From positions 124,001-188,000 of the forward strand of contig NZ_FOTB01000003.1 in assembly GCF_900114445.1 (NCBI RefSeq): 64,000 nucleotides of DNA. The letters run 5' to 3'. Made by a program: the position numbers and the translations under genes. Shown piece after piece: positions 8,019-16,879 of this stretch. Origin of the DNA: Salinicoccus halodurans (lineage in GTDB: Bacteria > Bacillota > Bacilli > Staphylococcales > Salinicoccaceae). Position 1 is the first letter of the stretch; the number at the start of each line of letters is the position of its first letter. Under the pieces are notes generated by a model. It saw only the letters and a list, made by a program, of their open reading frames with translations. It made no database searches and had not been told where the DNA came from.

Positions 8019-10969
8019 TATTTATTCCCCCTTCTTTCCTTTACGATATCTCCCGGGAATATATAATCGTTCCTTGCCCACTTCTCTTCTACATTTACAC
8101 CGATCTGAGGCTGCGGATTACCGTAACGGTGATTGATTTTAGGAAGCGGGCTCTTTCCTTTCGGTTCCAGCACTTCCATTTTTACAGAAACCTCTTTATA
8201 CGCAGGTGTGTCTGTATCTTTATCGGCGTGTGAGCTTGTCAAATAGTTGATCGCTCCTTCTCCTGATGAGTTCATCGGCAGATACAGCTGATTGCCGAAT
8301 ACACGGTCTGTTACGACACAGCTCACTTTGACACTGCCGTAAGGAGAAGTCAGACGGACTTTGGTTCCATCTTCGAGTTTACGTTCTTTTGCAAGATCGG
8401 GTGATACTTCAAGGAATACTTCCGGTGTTTTCCCTGTAATCGCTTCGGATTTATATGTCATATTTCCTTCATGGAAATGCTCCAAAAGTCTGCCGTTATT
8501 GACGTGAAGGTCATATTGATCTTCAAATTCGAGCGGTTTTGTCCATTCAACCGGCCACAGGCGGGCTTTTCCTCCAGGCAGTGGAAATTCTTTTTCGAAC
8601 AGGAGCGGTGTATCTGTACCGTCTTCTGCGACCGGCCATTGCAGACTGTCATATCCTTCAAGACGATCGTAGCTTACACCCGCGAACAACGGTGTAAGAG
8701 AAGCCGCTTCATCCATGATTTCACCTGGGTGTTCGTAGTTCCATCCTGCGCCCATGCGGTTGGCGATTTCCTTGATGATCTGCCAATCCGGCTTCGATTC
8801 ACCAAGGGGCTCGATTGCTTTGTACAGGCGTTGGAATCTCCTTTCAGTATTTACAAATGTGCCATCCTTTTCCAGGCTCGGGCTGGCAGGCAGCACTACA
8901 TCTGCATACTGGCACGTTTTGGAAAAGAATATATCCTGAACCACGAAGAATTTCAATTTTTCAAAGGCAGACTGTACATGGTTTATATTCGAGTCTACAA
9001 GGCCCATATCTTCGCCCTTCAAATAAAGGACTTCAAGATCACCGTTATGAATGCTTTCGACCATTTCGTGGTTATTCAAGCCGGGTTTTGTTGTGAGTTC
9101 GACCCCCCAGTTTTCTTCAAACCTTGCACGTACATCATCATCAGTAACAAACTGATAGCCGGGGAAGCGGTCCGGCATGCTGCCGAAGTCGCTTGCCCCC
9201 TGGACGTTGTTATGTCCGCGGAGCGGGTATGCCCCTGCACCTGGCTTCATGTAGTTTCCTGTCACAAGCAGGAGGTTCGAAATGGCTGTACTAGCATCAC
9301 TGCCCCCGCCATGCTGTGTGATACCCATAGCCCACAGAATAGAAGTCGTTTTTGCTTCGTGGATGGAGGTTGCGATTTCAATAAGTTCTTCTTTTGTCAT
9401 CCCCGTAACACTTTCTGCATAATCCAATGTATATTTATCCAGGCTCGCCATATACTCGTCGACATCATTCACGTGGTCGCGGAGGAATGATTTATCATCC
9501 CATCCCTGGTCAATGATGTATTTCGTCACTGCAGACAGCCATACGAGATCGCTTCCCGGAGCCGGTCTGACGAAAAGATCCGCACGGCTGGCAAGCTCAT
9601 TCTCACGCAGATCGGCAACAATGACTTTTTGTCCGTGTAGCTTCTGTGCGCGTTTGACACGCGTTGCGAGTACAGGGTGGGACTCTGCTGTATTGGAACC
9701 TACGGAAATGACAAGCTCTGCCTGGGCGATATCGCCTATGCCGCCAGAATCACCGCCGTAACCCACTGTACGCCAAAGCCCCATCGTCGCAGGAGACTGG
9801 CAGTACCTGGAACAGTTATCAATATTATTCGTCCCGATTACACCGCGTGCAAGCTTCTGCATCAGATAGGATTCTTCATTTGTACATTTTGAAGATGAAA
9901 TGAATGCTAACGCATCGGCTCCCTTCTCCACTATAGTCTCTTTGAATTTCTTTTCTATGAGATAGAGTGCTTCTTCCCATTCAGCCTCCCTGAATTCATT
10001 GCCTTCGCGAATCAGAGGCTTTGTCAGACGTTCCTCACTGTTCACAAAATCCCATCCGAATTTGCCTTTGACACATGTAGACACACCATTCGCCGGTGCC
10101 TCCGCCTGAGGTTCAATCTTTAAAATCTCACGGTCTTTTGTCCAGACATCGAATGAACATCCCACACCGCAATAGGTACAGACTGTTTTTGTCTTTTTGA
10201 TCCGTTCTTCACGCATCGTCGCTTCAACATCCGAAACAGCCATAAGAGAGCCGTAACCTGTTTCAATATTTTTAGTGATGTCGACCATCGGCCTGAAATT
10301 CTCCTCGGCCATGCCTGTCAGGAAGCCGGCTTCCCCTTCCATACCGACTTCCATCATTGCATTACATGGACAGACTGTTGAACAGTGTCCGCAGTTCACA
10401 CAGGAGGATTCATCTATTGTTGTATCGTTATCCCATATGACACGGGGCCTTTCCAGAGTCCAGTCAATCAGGAGTGTTTCGTTCACCTGCAGATCCTGGC
10501 AGGCTTCCACACATCTCCCGCACAAAATGCACTGGTCGGGGTCATAGCGGTAAAACGCGTTGCGCTGGACTGCATGATCTTTGCCGGTGTGCGGTGTGTC
10601 CTGGTGGCTGATTCTCATCTCCTTTACCGTATTATGTATTTCACAGTTACCGTTGTTGAAATCACACACTGTACAGTAAAGCTCATGATTGCCTAAAATA
10701 CGGTCCATAGCAATAAGCTGTGCTTCGTGAATATCATCTCCGGTTGTTTCGACCACGTCTCCTTCATTGATGGTTGTGGAACAGGAACGGACGTATTCAC
10801 CGTTGACTTTGACAATGCATGCATCACATGTTTCAAGGGCGCCGAGGCTTTCGTGATAACAAAGGTGCGGCGGTTCTGCACCCTGCGCCTTTAAATGATT
10901 CAGAAGTGCAGCATCTCCTTCAACACTCTGCTTCATTCCGTTAAGCGTAATCTCACGAGGTTCATTCAT
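8018..10969 (-). CDS. fdhA: Formate dehydrogenase, molybdopterin catalytic subunit
   Basis: A 983-residue molybdenum enzyme. Domains in order: a [2Fe-2S] ferredoxin-like domain, residues 1-80 (CYHESLGALETCDAC); a His/Cys [4Fe-4S] segment; two ferredoxin-type [4Fe-4S] motifs, CILCGRCVEAC and CVNCGHCSTVC; the Mo-bis-MGD domain starting TVCTYCGVGC at about residue 265; and a molydopterin dinucleotide-binding C-terminus. The Mo ligand position is Cys (SRYCQSPA), not selenocysteine. An alternative ATG at 10975 is only 2 nt from GGAG, so 10969 is preferred. The length agrees with the S. aureus enzyme. The downstream DUF1641 gene is coupled. It needs molybdate, which the modAB genes at 35.7 kb may supply. 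Confidence 0.95.
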   Translation of the reverse strand: MNEPREITLNGMKQSVEGDAALLNHLKAQGAEPPHLCYHESLGALETCDACIVKVNGEYVRSCSTTINEGDVVETTGDDIHEAQLIAMDRILGNHELYCTVCDFNNGNCEIHNTVKEMRISHQDTPHTGKDHAVQRNAFYRYDPDQCILCGRCVEACQDLQVNETLLIDWTLERPRVIWDNDTTIDESSCVNCGHCSTVCPCNAMMEVGMEGEAGFLTGMAEENFRPMVDITKNIETGYGSLMAVSDVEATMREERIKKTKTVCTYCGVGCSFDVWTKDREILKIEPQAEAPANGVSTCVKGKFGWDFVNSEERLTKPLIREGNEFREAEWEEALYLIEKKFKETIVEKGADALAFISSSKCTNEESYLMQKLARGVIGTNNIDNCSRYCQSPATMGLWRTVGYGGDSGGIGDIAQAELVISVGSNTAESHPVLATRVKRAQKLHGQKVIVADLRENELASRADLFVRPAPGSDLVWLSAVTKYIIDQGWDDKSFLRDHVNDVDEYMASLDKYTLDYAESVTGMTKEELIEIATSIHEAKTTSILWAMGITQHGGGSDASTAISNLLLVTGNYMKPGAGAYPLRGHNNVQGASDFGSMPDRFPGYQFVTDDDVRARFEENWGVELTTKPGLNNHEMVESIHNGDLEVLYLKGEDMGLVDSNINHVQSAFEKLKFFVVQDIFFSKTCQYADVVLPASPSLEKDGTFVNTERRFQRLYKAIEPLGESKPDWQIIKEIANRMGAGWNYEHPGEIMDEAASLTPLFAGVSYDRLEGYDSLQWPVAEDGTDTPLLFEKEFPLPGGKARLWPVEWTKPLEFEDQYDLHVNNGRLLEHFHEGNMTYKSEAITGKTPEVFLEVSPDLAKERKLEDGTKVRLTSPYGSVKVSCVVTDRVFGNQLYLPMNSSGEGAINYLTSSHADKDTDTPAYKEVSVKMEVLEPKGKSPLPKINHRYGNPQPQIGVNVEEKWARNDYIFPGDIVKERRGNK

Positions 10970-11016
10970 GTTCATATCTCCTTTCGCAGGTCATTATGTT
11001 TTCTGTTTTCCCCTTT

Positions 11017-11038
11017 ATTAATGGTTTGAACCATTAAT
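11017..11038. promoter_or_regulatory. 22-base perfect palindrome upstream of fdhA
   Basis: ATTAATGGTTTGAACCATTAAT is fully self-complementary. It lies 48-69 nt before the fdhA start and after the terminator of the UvrA-like gene region. Its core ATGGTTTGAACCAT resembles the palindrome at 13391, so a shared repressor is possible. Confidence 0.6.
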
Positions 11039-11069
11039 TCAGAGTATTCAGATGTTTATATTAGGTAAA

Positions 11070-11100
11070 AATAAAGAAGAGGGGAGCAGCTCCCATCTTC
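11070..11100 (-). terminator. Terminator of the UvrA-like gene
   Basis: On the minus strand GAAGATGGGAGC and GCTCCCCTCTTC pair, followed by TTTATTTTT. The hairpin touches the stop codon at 11101. Confidence 0.85.
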
Positions 11101-13359
11101 TTATTGGTTGATATATTTCTGAATATGCTTTGCCGTCACTGAATTTTTAATATCAAGCAGTCCCTGTGGCGCACCGCTGTATAAAATATTTCCGCCATGC
11201 GCACCCGGCCCGGGACCAACATCCACAATCCAGTCTGCATGCATCATCATCGTAAGATTGTGTTCGATCAGTATGACCGTATTCCCCTGATCGATCAGCT
11301 TTTCGAAGCAGGCGAGCAAGATCGGAATATCATCTTCATGAAGACCGGTGGTGGGCTCATCAAATATGAAAGTCTCCCCCGTGGCTTCACTGTCCATATG
11401 CCTGCTTAATTTCACACGCTGAATTTCACCGCCTGACAATGTATCGAGTGACTGGCCGAGCGTCATATAATGAAGCCCTGTCGCCTCGAGGTGCCTGAGA
11501 CGGGCAATGACCCGGGTGTTCTTTTTGAATATCGAAAGGGCTTCCTCGACCGTCAATGCCAGTACATCTGCAATTGAGTAGCCTTTCACTGTCGCCTCAA
11601 GTACTTCCGGTTTATATCTTGTTCCGCCGCAGACTTCACAAACTTGAGAAAAATCCGGCATGAACGCAAGCTCGGTTTTAATTACGCCTTTACCGCCGCA
11701 TTCCGGGCATGCCCCTTCTGAATTATAGCTGAACATGCCTTTCCTCAGACCGGTCTGCTGGCTGAAGAATGTCCGGATCTCGTCGAAAAGGTCCATGTAT
11801 GTCAGCAGATTGGAACGGTTTGAAGCATGTACCGGTTTCTGGTCTATGAATATGATGCCCTGTGAATGTCCGAGACCCGCTGTGAGCAGCGTACTTTTCC
11901 CGGAACCGGCAACACCGGTAATGACTGACAGCGCCCGCTTCGGTATATCCACGGAAACATTCTCCAGATTATTCTGTGTGATGTTTTTCAAGTGTATGAA
12001 ATCTTCTGGTTTCCTCGGATCCTGCTTTAACCGGTGTTTCCGGTTCAGTGCCCTGCTTGTCGGGGTATCCGACTGTATCAGTGCGTCGTATGTGCCGGTA
12101 AAAATGATCTCTCCTCCGTGCTGGCCGGCTCCCGGCCCGATATCTATGATGTAATCTGCAATGCGTATGACATCGGGATCATGTTCAACGACGAGAACCG
12201 TATTCCCCTTATCGCGTATGGAACGCATGATGTCATTAATCTTTTCTATATCTTCAGGATGGAGGCCCACGCTCGGCTCATCAATGATATATACAAGGTC
12301 GGACAGCGGGCTGTTCAGATGGCGTATCAGTTTTATCCTCTGGGATTCTCCGCCGGAGAGAGTGGGTGTTTCCCGGTCAAGCGTCAAATAGTTCAGGCCG
12401 ACATAGGACAATGCCTCCAATTGTTCAAGAAGCGGTTTTATTATGAATACCGCTTTATCCTCTTCCAGTTTGGTAAGGAAAGCAATTGCCTCATCGATGG
12501 ACAATGAAGTGAAATCGGCAATGTTCATCCCATCGATCTTACAGCTTAATACTTTCGGGTTGAGCCGTCTCCCTTCACACTCAGGACATCTATGCGAAGT
12601 GACCACCCGTTTTACATCGTCAAGGAAGCGTTTCTTTTCAAAATTATCATTGAGCAGGAACGAACGTCTGAAGCGGTGGATAAGCCCTTCAAATTTTGCG
12701 GTCCTCGGCCAATTTTCAGGCGGATTCTTTAATTTTTTCGGTTTTGTATAGAGGAATGTATCCATTTCTTCTTCAGTATAATCTCTGAGTTTTTTATCGT
12801 TATCAAAAAGGCCGCTGTATAAATAGCGTTTACCTCTCCAGCTGTCGGGTCTGAAAGACGGAAATCTGATGGCATCCTCATTCAGCGATCTGTCAAAATC
12901 CAGCAGTTCATTCAGATCAATATCTTCAACATAACCCAGGCCCTGGCACCTCTCGCACATACCGCTTGGATTATTGAATGAAAATACATTGGAATAACCG
13001 ACGAACGGCTCGCCGATACGGGACCATAGCAGCCGTACGGATGCATAGATGTCTGAAATGGTACCGACGGTCGATCTGGAATTCCCGCCCAGCCTTTTTT
13101 GATTGATGATCATTGCTACAGGCAGATTTTCTATATGATCGACATCCGGCTTTTCATACTGGGTTAACTGATGCTGGATGTAGCTTGAATATGTTTCGTT
13201 CAGCAGACGTTCAGATTCAGCAGCCAGCGTACTGAATACAAGGGAGGATTTCCCTGAACCGGACCGTCCGGTAAATACTGTGAGCTGATGTTTAGGAATA
13301 TCAACGTTCACATTTTTTAAATTATTCTGATTGGCGCCGATGACGCGTATTTCTGACAT
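11101..13359 (-). CDS. Short UvrA paralogue (UvrA2-like twin ABC ATPase)
   Basis: A 752-residue, two-ATPase protein. Walker A sites are GRSGSGKSSL (residue 31) and GVAGSGKSTL; signatures are LSGGESQRIKL and LSGGEIQRVKL. Zinc modules include CERCQGLG, CPECEGRRLNP and CPECGGKG paired with CEVCGGTRY. Housekeeping UvrA is about 940 residues. Here the sequence runs straight from RSTVGTISDIY into FSFNNPSGMCERC, so the UvrB-binding domain is missing. Such class II UvrA proteins are linked to DNA-binding drug or damage tolerance rather than UvrB loading. A 14-base palindrome precedes the gene. Confidence 0.9.
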   Translation of the reverse strand: MSEIRVIGANQNNLKNVNVDIPKHQLTVFTGRSGSGKSSLVFSTLAAESERLLNETYSSYIQHQLTQYEKPDVDHIENLPVAMIINQKRLGGNSRSTVGTISDIYASVRLLWSRIGEPFVGYSNVFSFNNPSGMCERCQGLGYVEDIDLNELLDFDRSLNEDAIRFPSFRPDSWRGKRYLYSGLFDNDKKLRDYTEEEMDTFLYTKPKKLKNPPENWPRTAKFEGLIHRFRRSFLLNDNFEKKRFLDDVKRVVTSHRCPECEGRRLNPKVLSCKIDGMNIADFTSLSIDEAIAFLTKLEEDKAVFIIKPLLEQLEALSYVGLNYLTLDRETPTLSGGESQRIKLIRHLNSPLSDLVYIIDEPSVGLHPEDIEKINDIMRSIRDKGNTVLVVEHDPDVIRIADYIIDIGPGAGQHGGEIIFTGTYDALIQSDTPTSRALNRKHRLKQDPRKPEDFIHLKNITQNNLENVSVDIPKRALSVITGVAGSGKSTLLTAGLGHSQGIIFIDQKPVHASNRSNLLTYMDLFDEIRTFFSQQTGLRKGMFSYNSEGACPECGGKGVIKTELAFMPDFSQVCEVCGGTRYKPEVLEATVKGYSIADVLALTVEEALSIFKKNTRVIARLRHLEATGLHYMTLGQSLDTLSGGEIQRVKLSRHMDSEATGETFIFDEPTTGLHEDDIPILLACFEKLIDQGNTVILIEHNLTMMMHADWIVDVGPGPGAHGGNILYSGAPQGLLDIKNSVTAKHIQKYINQ

Positions 13360-13390
13360 TGAAGTTCACCTCTCTAGTGTATTTACCCAA

Positions 13391-13404
13391 ATGATTTGAA
13401 TCAT
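13391..13404. promoter_or_regulatory. Palindrome ATGATTTGAATCAT upstream of the UvrA-like gene
   Basis: Perfect 14-base palindrome, 32-45 nt before the start at 13359. It shares the pattern ATGRTTTGAAYCAT with the fdhA palindrome at 11021-11034. Confidence 0.5.
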
Positions 13405-13422
13405 GCACATCCAGGAATATTT

Positions 13423-13914
13423 TTATGCTGCTTCTTCCTTTTCGTCATACGGATTCTCCTCGGGATGGATATACTGGTATTGATCAATTTCGCCTTCCTC
13501 TATTGTCCGTTCCGTGATTTCGTATGCCTCGACGAGATTCATTTCAGAGATTTCAATAGAACCGTCCTCATTTATGGATTCGATATAAGCAACATGTCCG
13601 AGTTCTCCCTGATCAGTTTGCAGTATGGCTCCCTGTGCAGGCATTCCATTAACCGTATAATCGTCTTCCTGCGCACTTTCGGCCCAGTATTTTGCATCAT
13701 CCCAATCTGATTCGATCATATTTCCATCCTCTTTCACTTTTTCGAAAATATAGTGGGTGCATTGGCCTGCGTCATATCTGTTATTTTCCATGGGGTCCGG
13801 CATGATGATATACTCTATCTCTTTTAACAGCCCGTCTTCAGTCTGGTTATCAGCGATGATGAGCCCCGTGGCAGCGATGATTAATATGACTGCCGTAAAA
13901 ATCATTTTTTTCAT
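13423..13914 (-). CDS. Membrane-anchored or secreted CHAP-domain protein
   Basis: A 163-residue protein. Residues 3-21 are hydrophobic (signal peptide or anchor). The rest matches a CHAP amidase/endopeptidase domain: AGQCTHYIFEK with the nucleophile Cys, and ELGHVAYIESINEDGSIEIS with the catalytic His and the usual acidic pair. The last 35 residues are very acidic. It may trim peptidoglycan, but no wall-binding domain is present. It follows the P-type ATPase gene by 65 nt on the same strand and may be partly co-transcribed. Confidence 0.8.
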   Translation of the reverse strand: MKKMIFTAVILIIAATGLIIADNQTEDGLLKEIEYIIMPDPMENNRYDAGQCTHYIFEKVKEDGNMIESDWDDAKYWAESAQEDDYTVNGMPAQGAILQTDQGELGHVAYIESINEDGSIEISEMNLVEAYEITERTIEEGEIDQYQYIHPEENPYDEKEEAA

Positions 13915-13979
13915 TAAATTTCCTGCCTCTTATATTTTTACTGAATGACATTATACACGTTGGATGCCGTAATTTTAAA

Positions 13980-16622
13980 TTACCCGTTCATCTTTTGCTG
14001 GAATATTTTCACAGCTTCCATCATGATGACAGAAGCCAGGGCCAGCCCTGTTGAAATCAGCCATTCGTCCATGCCGAATTCCGGAGGGATATTGAAGATT
14101 CCCCTGACAACCGGTAATGTCGTCATACCGTACAGTCCGAAACCGAGGATGACAGCACCGATGACATATTTATTCTGGAAGAATCCGGCACCGAATGCCG
14201 TCTGTGTATTGGATCTTGCTGCAAATGTCTGAAGAGTCCTGGAAAGTATCAATGTCGTAAACGCCATGGCCACGCCGATTTCCACAGACGCACTCAGTCC
14301 GATATGGAAGGAGATGATAACAGCAATACCGATCAGAATACCCCGGGTGATTACGGATTTCAATGTGCCGCCTGCAAAAATATCTTCGCCCACATTGCGT
14401 GGTTTTCTTTTCATCACATCTGGCTCTGATTTCTCCATGCCAAGTGCGATGGCAGGCAATGAGTCATTGACCAGGTTGATGAACAGCAGCTGCAGTGCTG
14501 TAAATGGATTAGGTAAATTGAGCGTTACTGCGTAAAGGATGGCGATGATCGCTCCTAAATTCCCGGCGAATAAATATCCAATCGCCTTTTTAATATTATC
14601 AAACACGGTCCGGCCGACACCGACAGCATTCACAATGGATACGAAGTTATCATCAGTGAGGACCATCGCCGAAGAGTCTTTGGCAACTTCAGTACCGCTG
14701 CCCATTGCAATGCCGATATCTGCCTGTTTCAGTGCAGGTGCATCATTTACTCCGTCACCGGTCATGGCGGTGATGACGTCTTTTTTCTGCCAGGCACGGA
14801 CGATGCGGATTTTATTCTCCGGGGATACCCGGGCGTAAACTGAAATGCTTTCCAGCTTTTCTTCAAGTTCTTCTTCGGGCATAGCATCCAGTTCTCTGCC
14901 TGTAACGGCGATATCTTCTTCCGCCATCAGGCCGATTTCCCTGCCGATTGCCTGGGCTGTGATCTTATGGTCACCCGTTATCATGACGGTACGGATGCCA
15001 GCTTTTTTGGATTCCTCGATTGAGCCGTATACTGCATCACGCGGGGGATCCATCATTGCGACGAGCCCGGTGAGAACGATATCATCTTCATTATCATGCG
15101 TTATTGCGGTGTTGTTGTCATCCAGTTTCTTATAGCCGAATGCAAGTCCTCTGAGTGCCTGCTTCGAGAATGTTTCATAGGCATCATGGAACTGCTGGAG
15201 CATCTCATTGCTGACTGGCTGTTCTTCTCCATCTATGAGCACATAGGCCGCCCTCTCGAATATGACGTCAGGTCCGCCCTTGATGAGCATAACCGGTGTA
15301 CCGTCGATTTCATGTACCGTGGACATGAGCTTACGTTCGGAATCAAACGGCAGTTCCGCCTGTCTCGGATACCTGTTCCGGATTTCTTCATAATCTTCAT
15401 GGTTGGCATTTGCAAAGTTGATAAGTGCTACTTCAGTCGGATCTCCTATTTCGTTTCCATCTTTATTGATGTAGGAATCATTGCAAAGCACTCCGATATT
15501 GACGAGCATCTTCTCAGACATGCTCCATTCATCCGGGTTTTCGGGAAGAGTCTCATTTGAAACGCCGGGTATGAAATGATCGGTGACCGTCATTTTATTT
15601 TGTGTGAGTGTCCCTGTCTTATCCGTACAGATGATGCTTGTGGAACCCAGTGTTTCCACTGCAGGCAATTTTCTGATGATTGCATGCTGCTTTGCCATCT
15701 TGTTGGTTCCGACTGAGAGTACGATCGTCACGATGGACTGTAGCGCCTCCGGTATCGCGGCAACGGCGATGGCTACAGAGAACATCAGAGCATTGAGCAA
15801 TGCAGTCGTTGTATCGACGTTACTGTCGCCAAGCCAGATGCGGGCGGCCTGTACAGCAAAGATCAGCAGACAGAGTATAAGTATCCCGATTCCAAGCTTT
15901 TTGCTGAAGCTGTTCAGTTTAAGCTGTAATGGCGTCTGTTTTTGTTCTGCGGTTGAAAGCATATCGGCGATCTTGCCGATTTCAGTCTGTTCAGCTGTGC
16001 CGGTAACTACAAAGGTGCCGCGTCCGTAAACAACCAGTGAACTGGAAAAGAGCATGTTAGTTCTGTCTCCAAGAACAGCCTCTTCGGCGATGGTCTTCAT
16101 ATCTTTTTCAACTGCTTCGGATTCACCCGTGAGCATTCCTTCATTCACTTTCAGTGAACCACTTTCGATGACACGTCCGTCAGCCGGTACATAGTCTCCC
16201 GCTTCAAGGAAAACAATATCACCCGGCACGAGTTCTTTCGCCGGCAGAGTCATTTTTGTACCGTCACGCAGAACGTTTGCTTCAGGCGCGGACATATCCT
16301 GCAGTGCTTCCAGTGAACTCTCCGCCTTCTTCGTCTGTGCGACGCTGATGATTGCATTGATGATGAGTACAAGAAAGATGATTGCAGATTCAGCAATTTC
16401 ACCGAGTGCAATCTGTACTCCTGCCGCCACGAGCAGTACAATCACCATCGCATCCTTGAAAGTCTCAAGAAAGAGCTTCAGCGTCGAAGCTTTCTCTTTT
16501 TCCTCTATTTCGTTATAACCGTATTCATCAATCCTTCTGCCGGCTTCCGCATCCGTCAGACCATTTTCCGTCGTATTCACATCGTCCAGAACATCTTCAA
16601 TGCTTTTTTGGTAAACAGCCAT
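13980..16622 (-). CDS. P-type cation ATPase, probable Mn2+/Ca2+ exporter
   Basis: An 880-residue P2A-type ATPase (SERCA/YoaB-like). It has MLTGESEAVEK (actuator), ICTDKTGTLTQNKMT with the phosphorylated Asp, MITGDHKITA, and TGDGVNDAPALKQADIG, with about ten membrane segments. The longest frame begins at 16661, but the AAGGAGG ribosome binding site lies inside that extension, so the ATG at 16622 (MAVYQKSIED) is preferred. A yybP-ykoY manganese riboswitch precedes it. That makes manganese efflux the most likely role, as for L. lactis YoaB, with calcium as a possible second substrate. Confidence 0.93.
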   Translation of the reverse strand: MAVYQKSIEDVLDDVNTTENGLTDAEAGRRIDEYGYNEIEEKEKASTLKLFLETFKDAMVIVLLVAAGVQIALGEIAESAIIFLVLIINAIISVAQTKKAESSLEALQDMSAPEANVLRDGTKMTLPAKELVPGDIVFLEAGDYVPADGRVIESGSLKVNEGMLTGESEAVEKDMKTIAEEAVLGDRTNMLFSSSLVVYGRGTFVVTGTAEQTEIGKIADMLSTAEQKQTPLQLKLNSFSKKLGIGILILCLLIFAVQAARIWLGDSNVDTTTALLNALMFSVAIAVAAIPEALQSIVTIVLSVGTNKMAKQHAIIRKLPAVETLGSTSIICTDKTGTLTQNKMTVTDHFIPGVSNETLPENPDEWSMSEKMLVNIGVLCNDSYINKDGNEIGDPTEVALINFANANHEDYEEIRNRYPRQAELPFDSERKLMSTVHEIDGTPVMLIKGGPDVIFERAAYVLIDGEEQPVSNEMLQQFHDAYETFSKQALRGLAFGYKKLDDNNTAITHDNEDDIVLTGLVAMMDPPRDAVYGSIEESKKAGIRTVMITGDHKITAQAIGREIGLMAEEDIAVTGRELDAMPEEELEEKLESISVYARVSPENKIRIVRAWQKKDVITAMTGDGVNDAPALKQADIGIAMGSGTEVAKDSSAMVLTDDNFVSIVNAVGVGRTVFDNIKKAIGYLFAGNLGAIIAILYAVTLNLPNPFTALQLLFINLVNDSLPAIALGMEKSEPDVMKRKPRNVGEDIFAGGTLKSVITRGILIGIAVIISFHIGLSASVEIGVAMAFTTLILSRTLQTFAARSNTQTAFGAGFFQNKYVIGAVILGFGLYGMTTLPVVRGIFNIPPEFGMDEWLISTGLALASVIMMEAVKIFQQKMNG

Positions 16623-16665
16623 ATTATAATCATGTCCTCCTTCCCGAAATATGATCGCCATAATG

Positions 16666-16798
16666 AAAAAGCGAGACCTTTACCCAGGGGGCAAAGGTCT
16701 CGCCGAGCAATATATGCTAATAAAGCCGATGGATTCCTCCATGTACTGACGACTTTATTTTGAAAAAGAGGTTCTTTTCCAACGCTACTCCCCTTTGA
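16666..16798 (-). promoter_or_regulatory. yybP-ykoY (Mn2+-sensing) riboswitch with terminator platform
   Basis: Read on the minus strand it has the family hallmarks in order: AAAGGGGAGTAGCG at 16798-16784, GTCGTCAGTAC, CGGCTTTATTAGC, then GGCGAGACCTTT. The last 38 bases form an 11-bp stem, GCGAGACCTTT / AAAGGTCTCGC, followed by five T residues (16670-16666). That is an intrinsic terminator 44 nt before the ATPase start. Known members bind Mn2+ and turn on exporters. The call is by recognition of conserved blocks; no covariance search was run. Confidence 0.9.
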
Positions 16799-16822
16799 CG
16801 ATCAGCCAAAGAATATTGTAAT

Positions 16823-16851
16823 TAATTAAAGTTTAACATGTCTGTCGTCAA
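16823..16851 (-). promoter_or_regulatory. Possible SigA promoter of the riboswitch-ATPase transcript
   Basis: TTGACG (16851-16846), 17 nt, then TAATTA (16828-16823) on the minus strand. It would start transcription just upstream of the aptamer. The -10 box is weak. Confidence 0.5.
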
Positions 16852-16879
16852 ATTCATAAAATAGCGAACTGCGGGATTC

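Noticed and set aside
8471-9490. 339-codon plus-strand frame inside fdhA
   Set aside because: It is antisense to conserved molybdopterin-domain sequence and has a frequent-Cys/Phe composition typical of shadow frames.
8018-10969. Selenocysteine-containing formate dehydrogenase
   Set aside because: The frame has no internal TGA, and the molybdenum ligand position is a Cys codon.
16622-16661. Longer N-terminus of the P-type ATPase
   Set aside because: The AAGGAGG ribosome binding site lies within the extension, so translation most likely starts at 16622.
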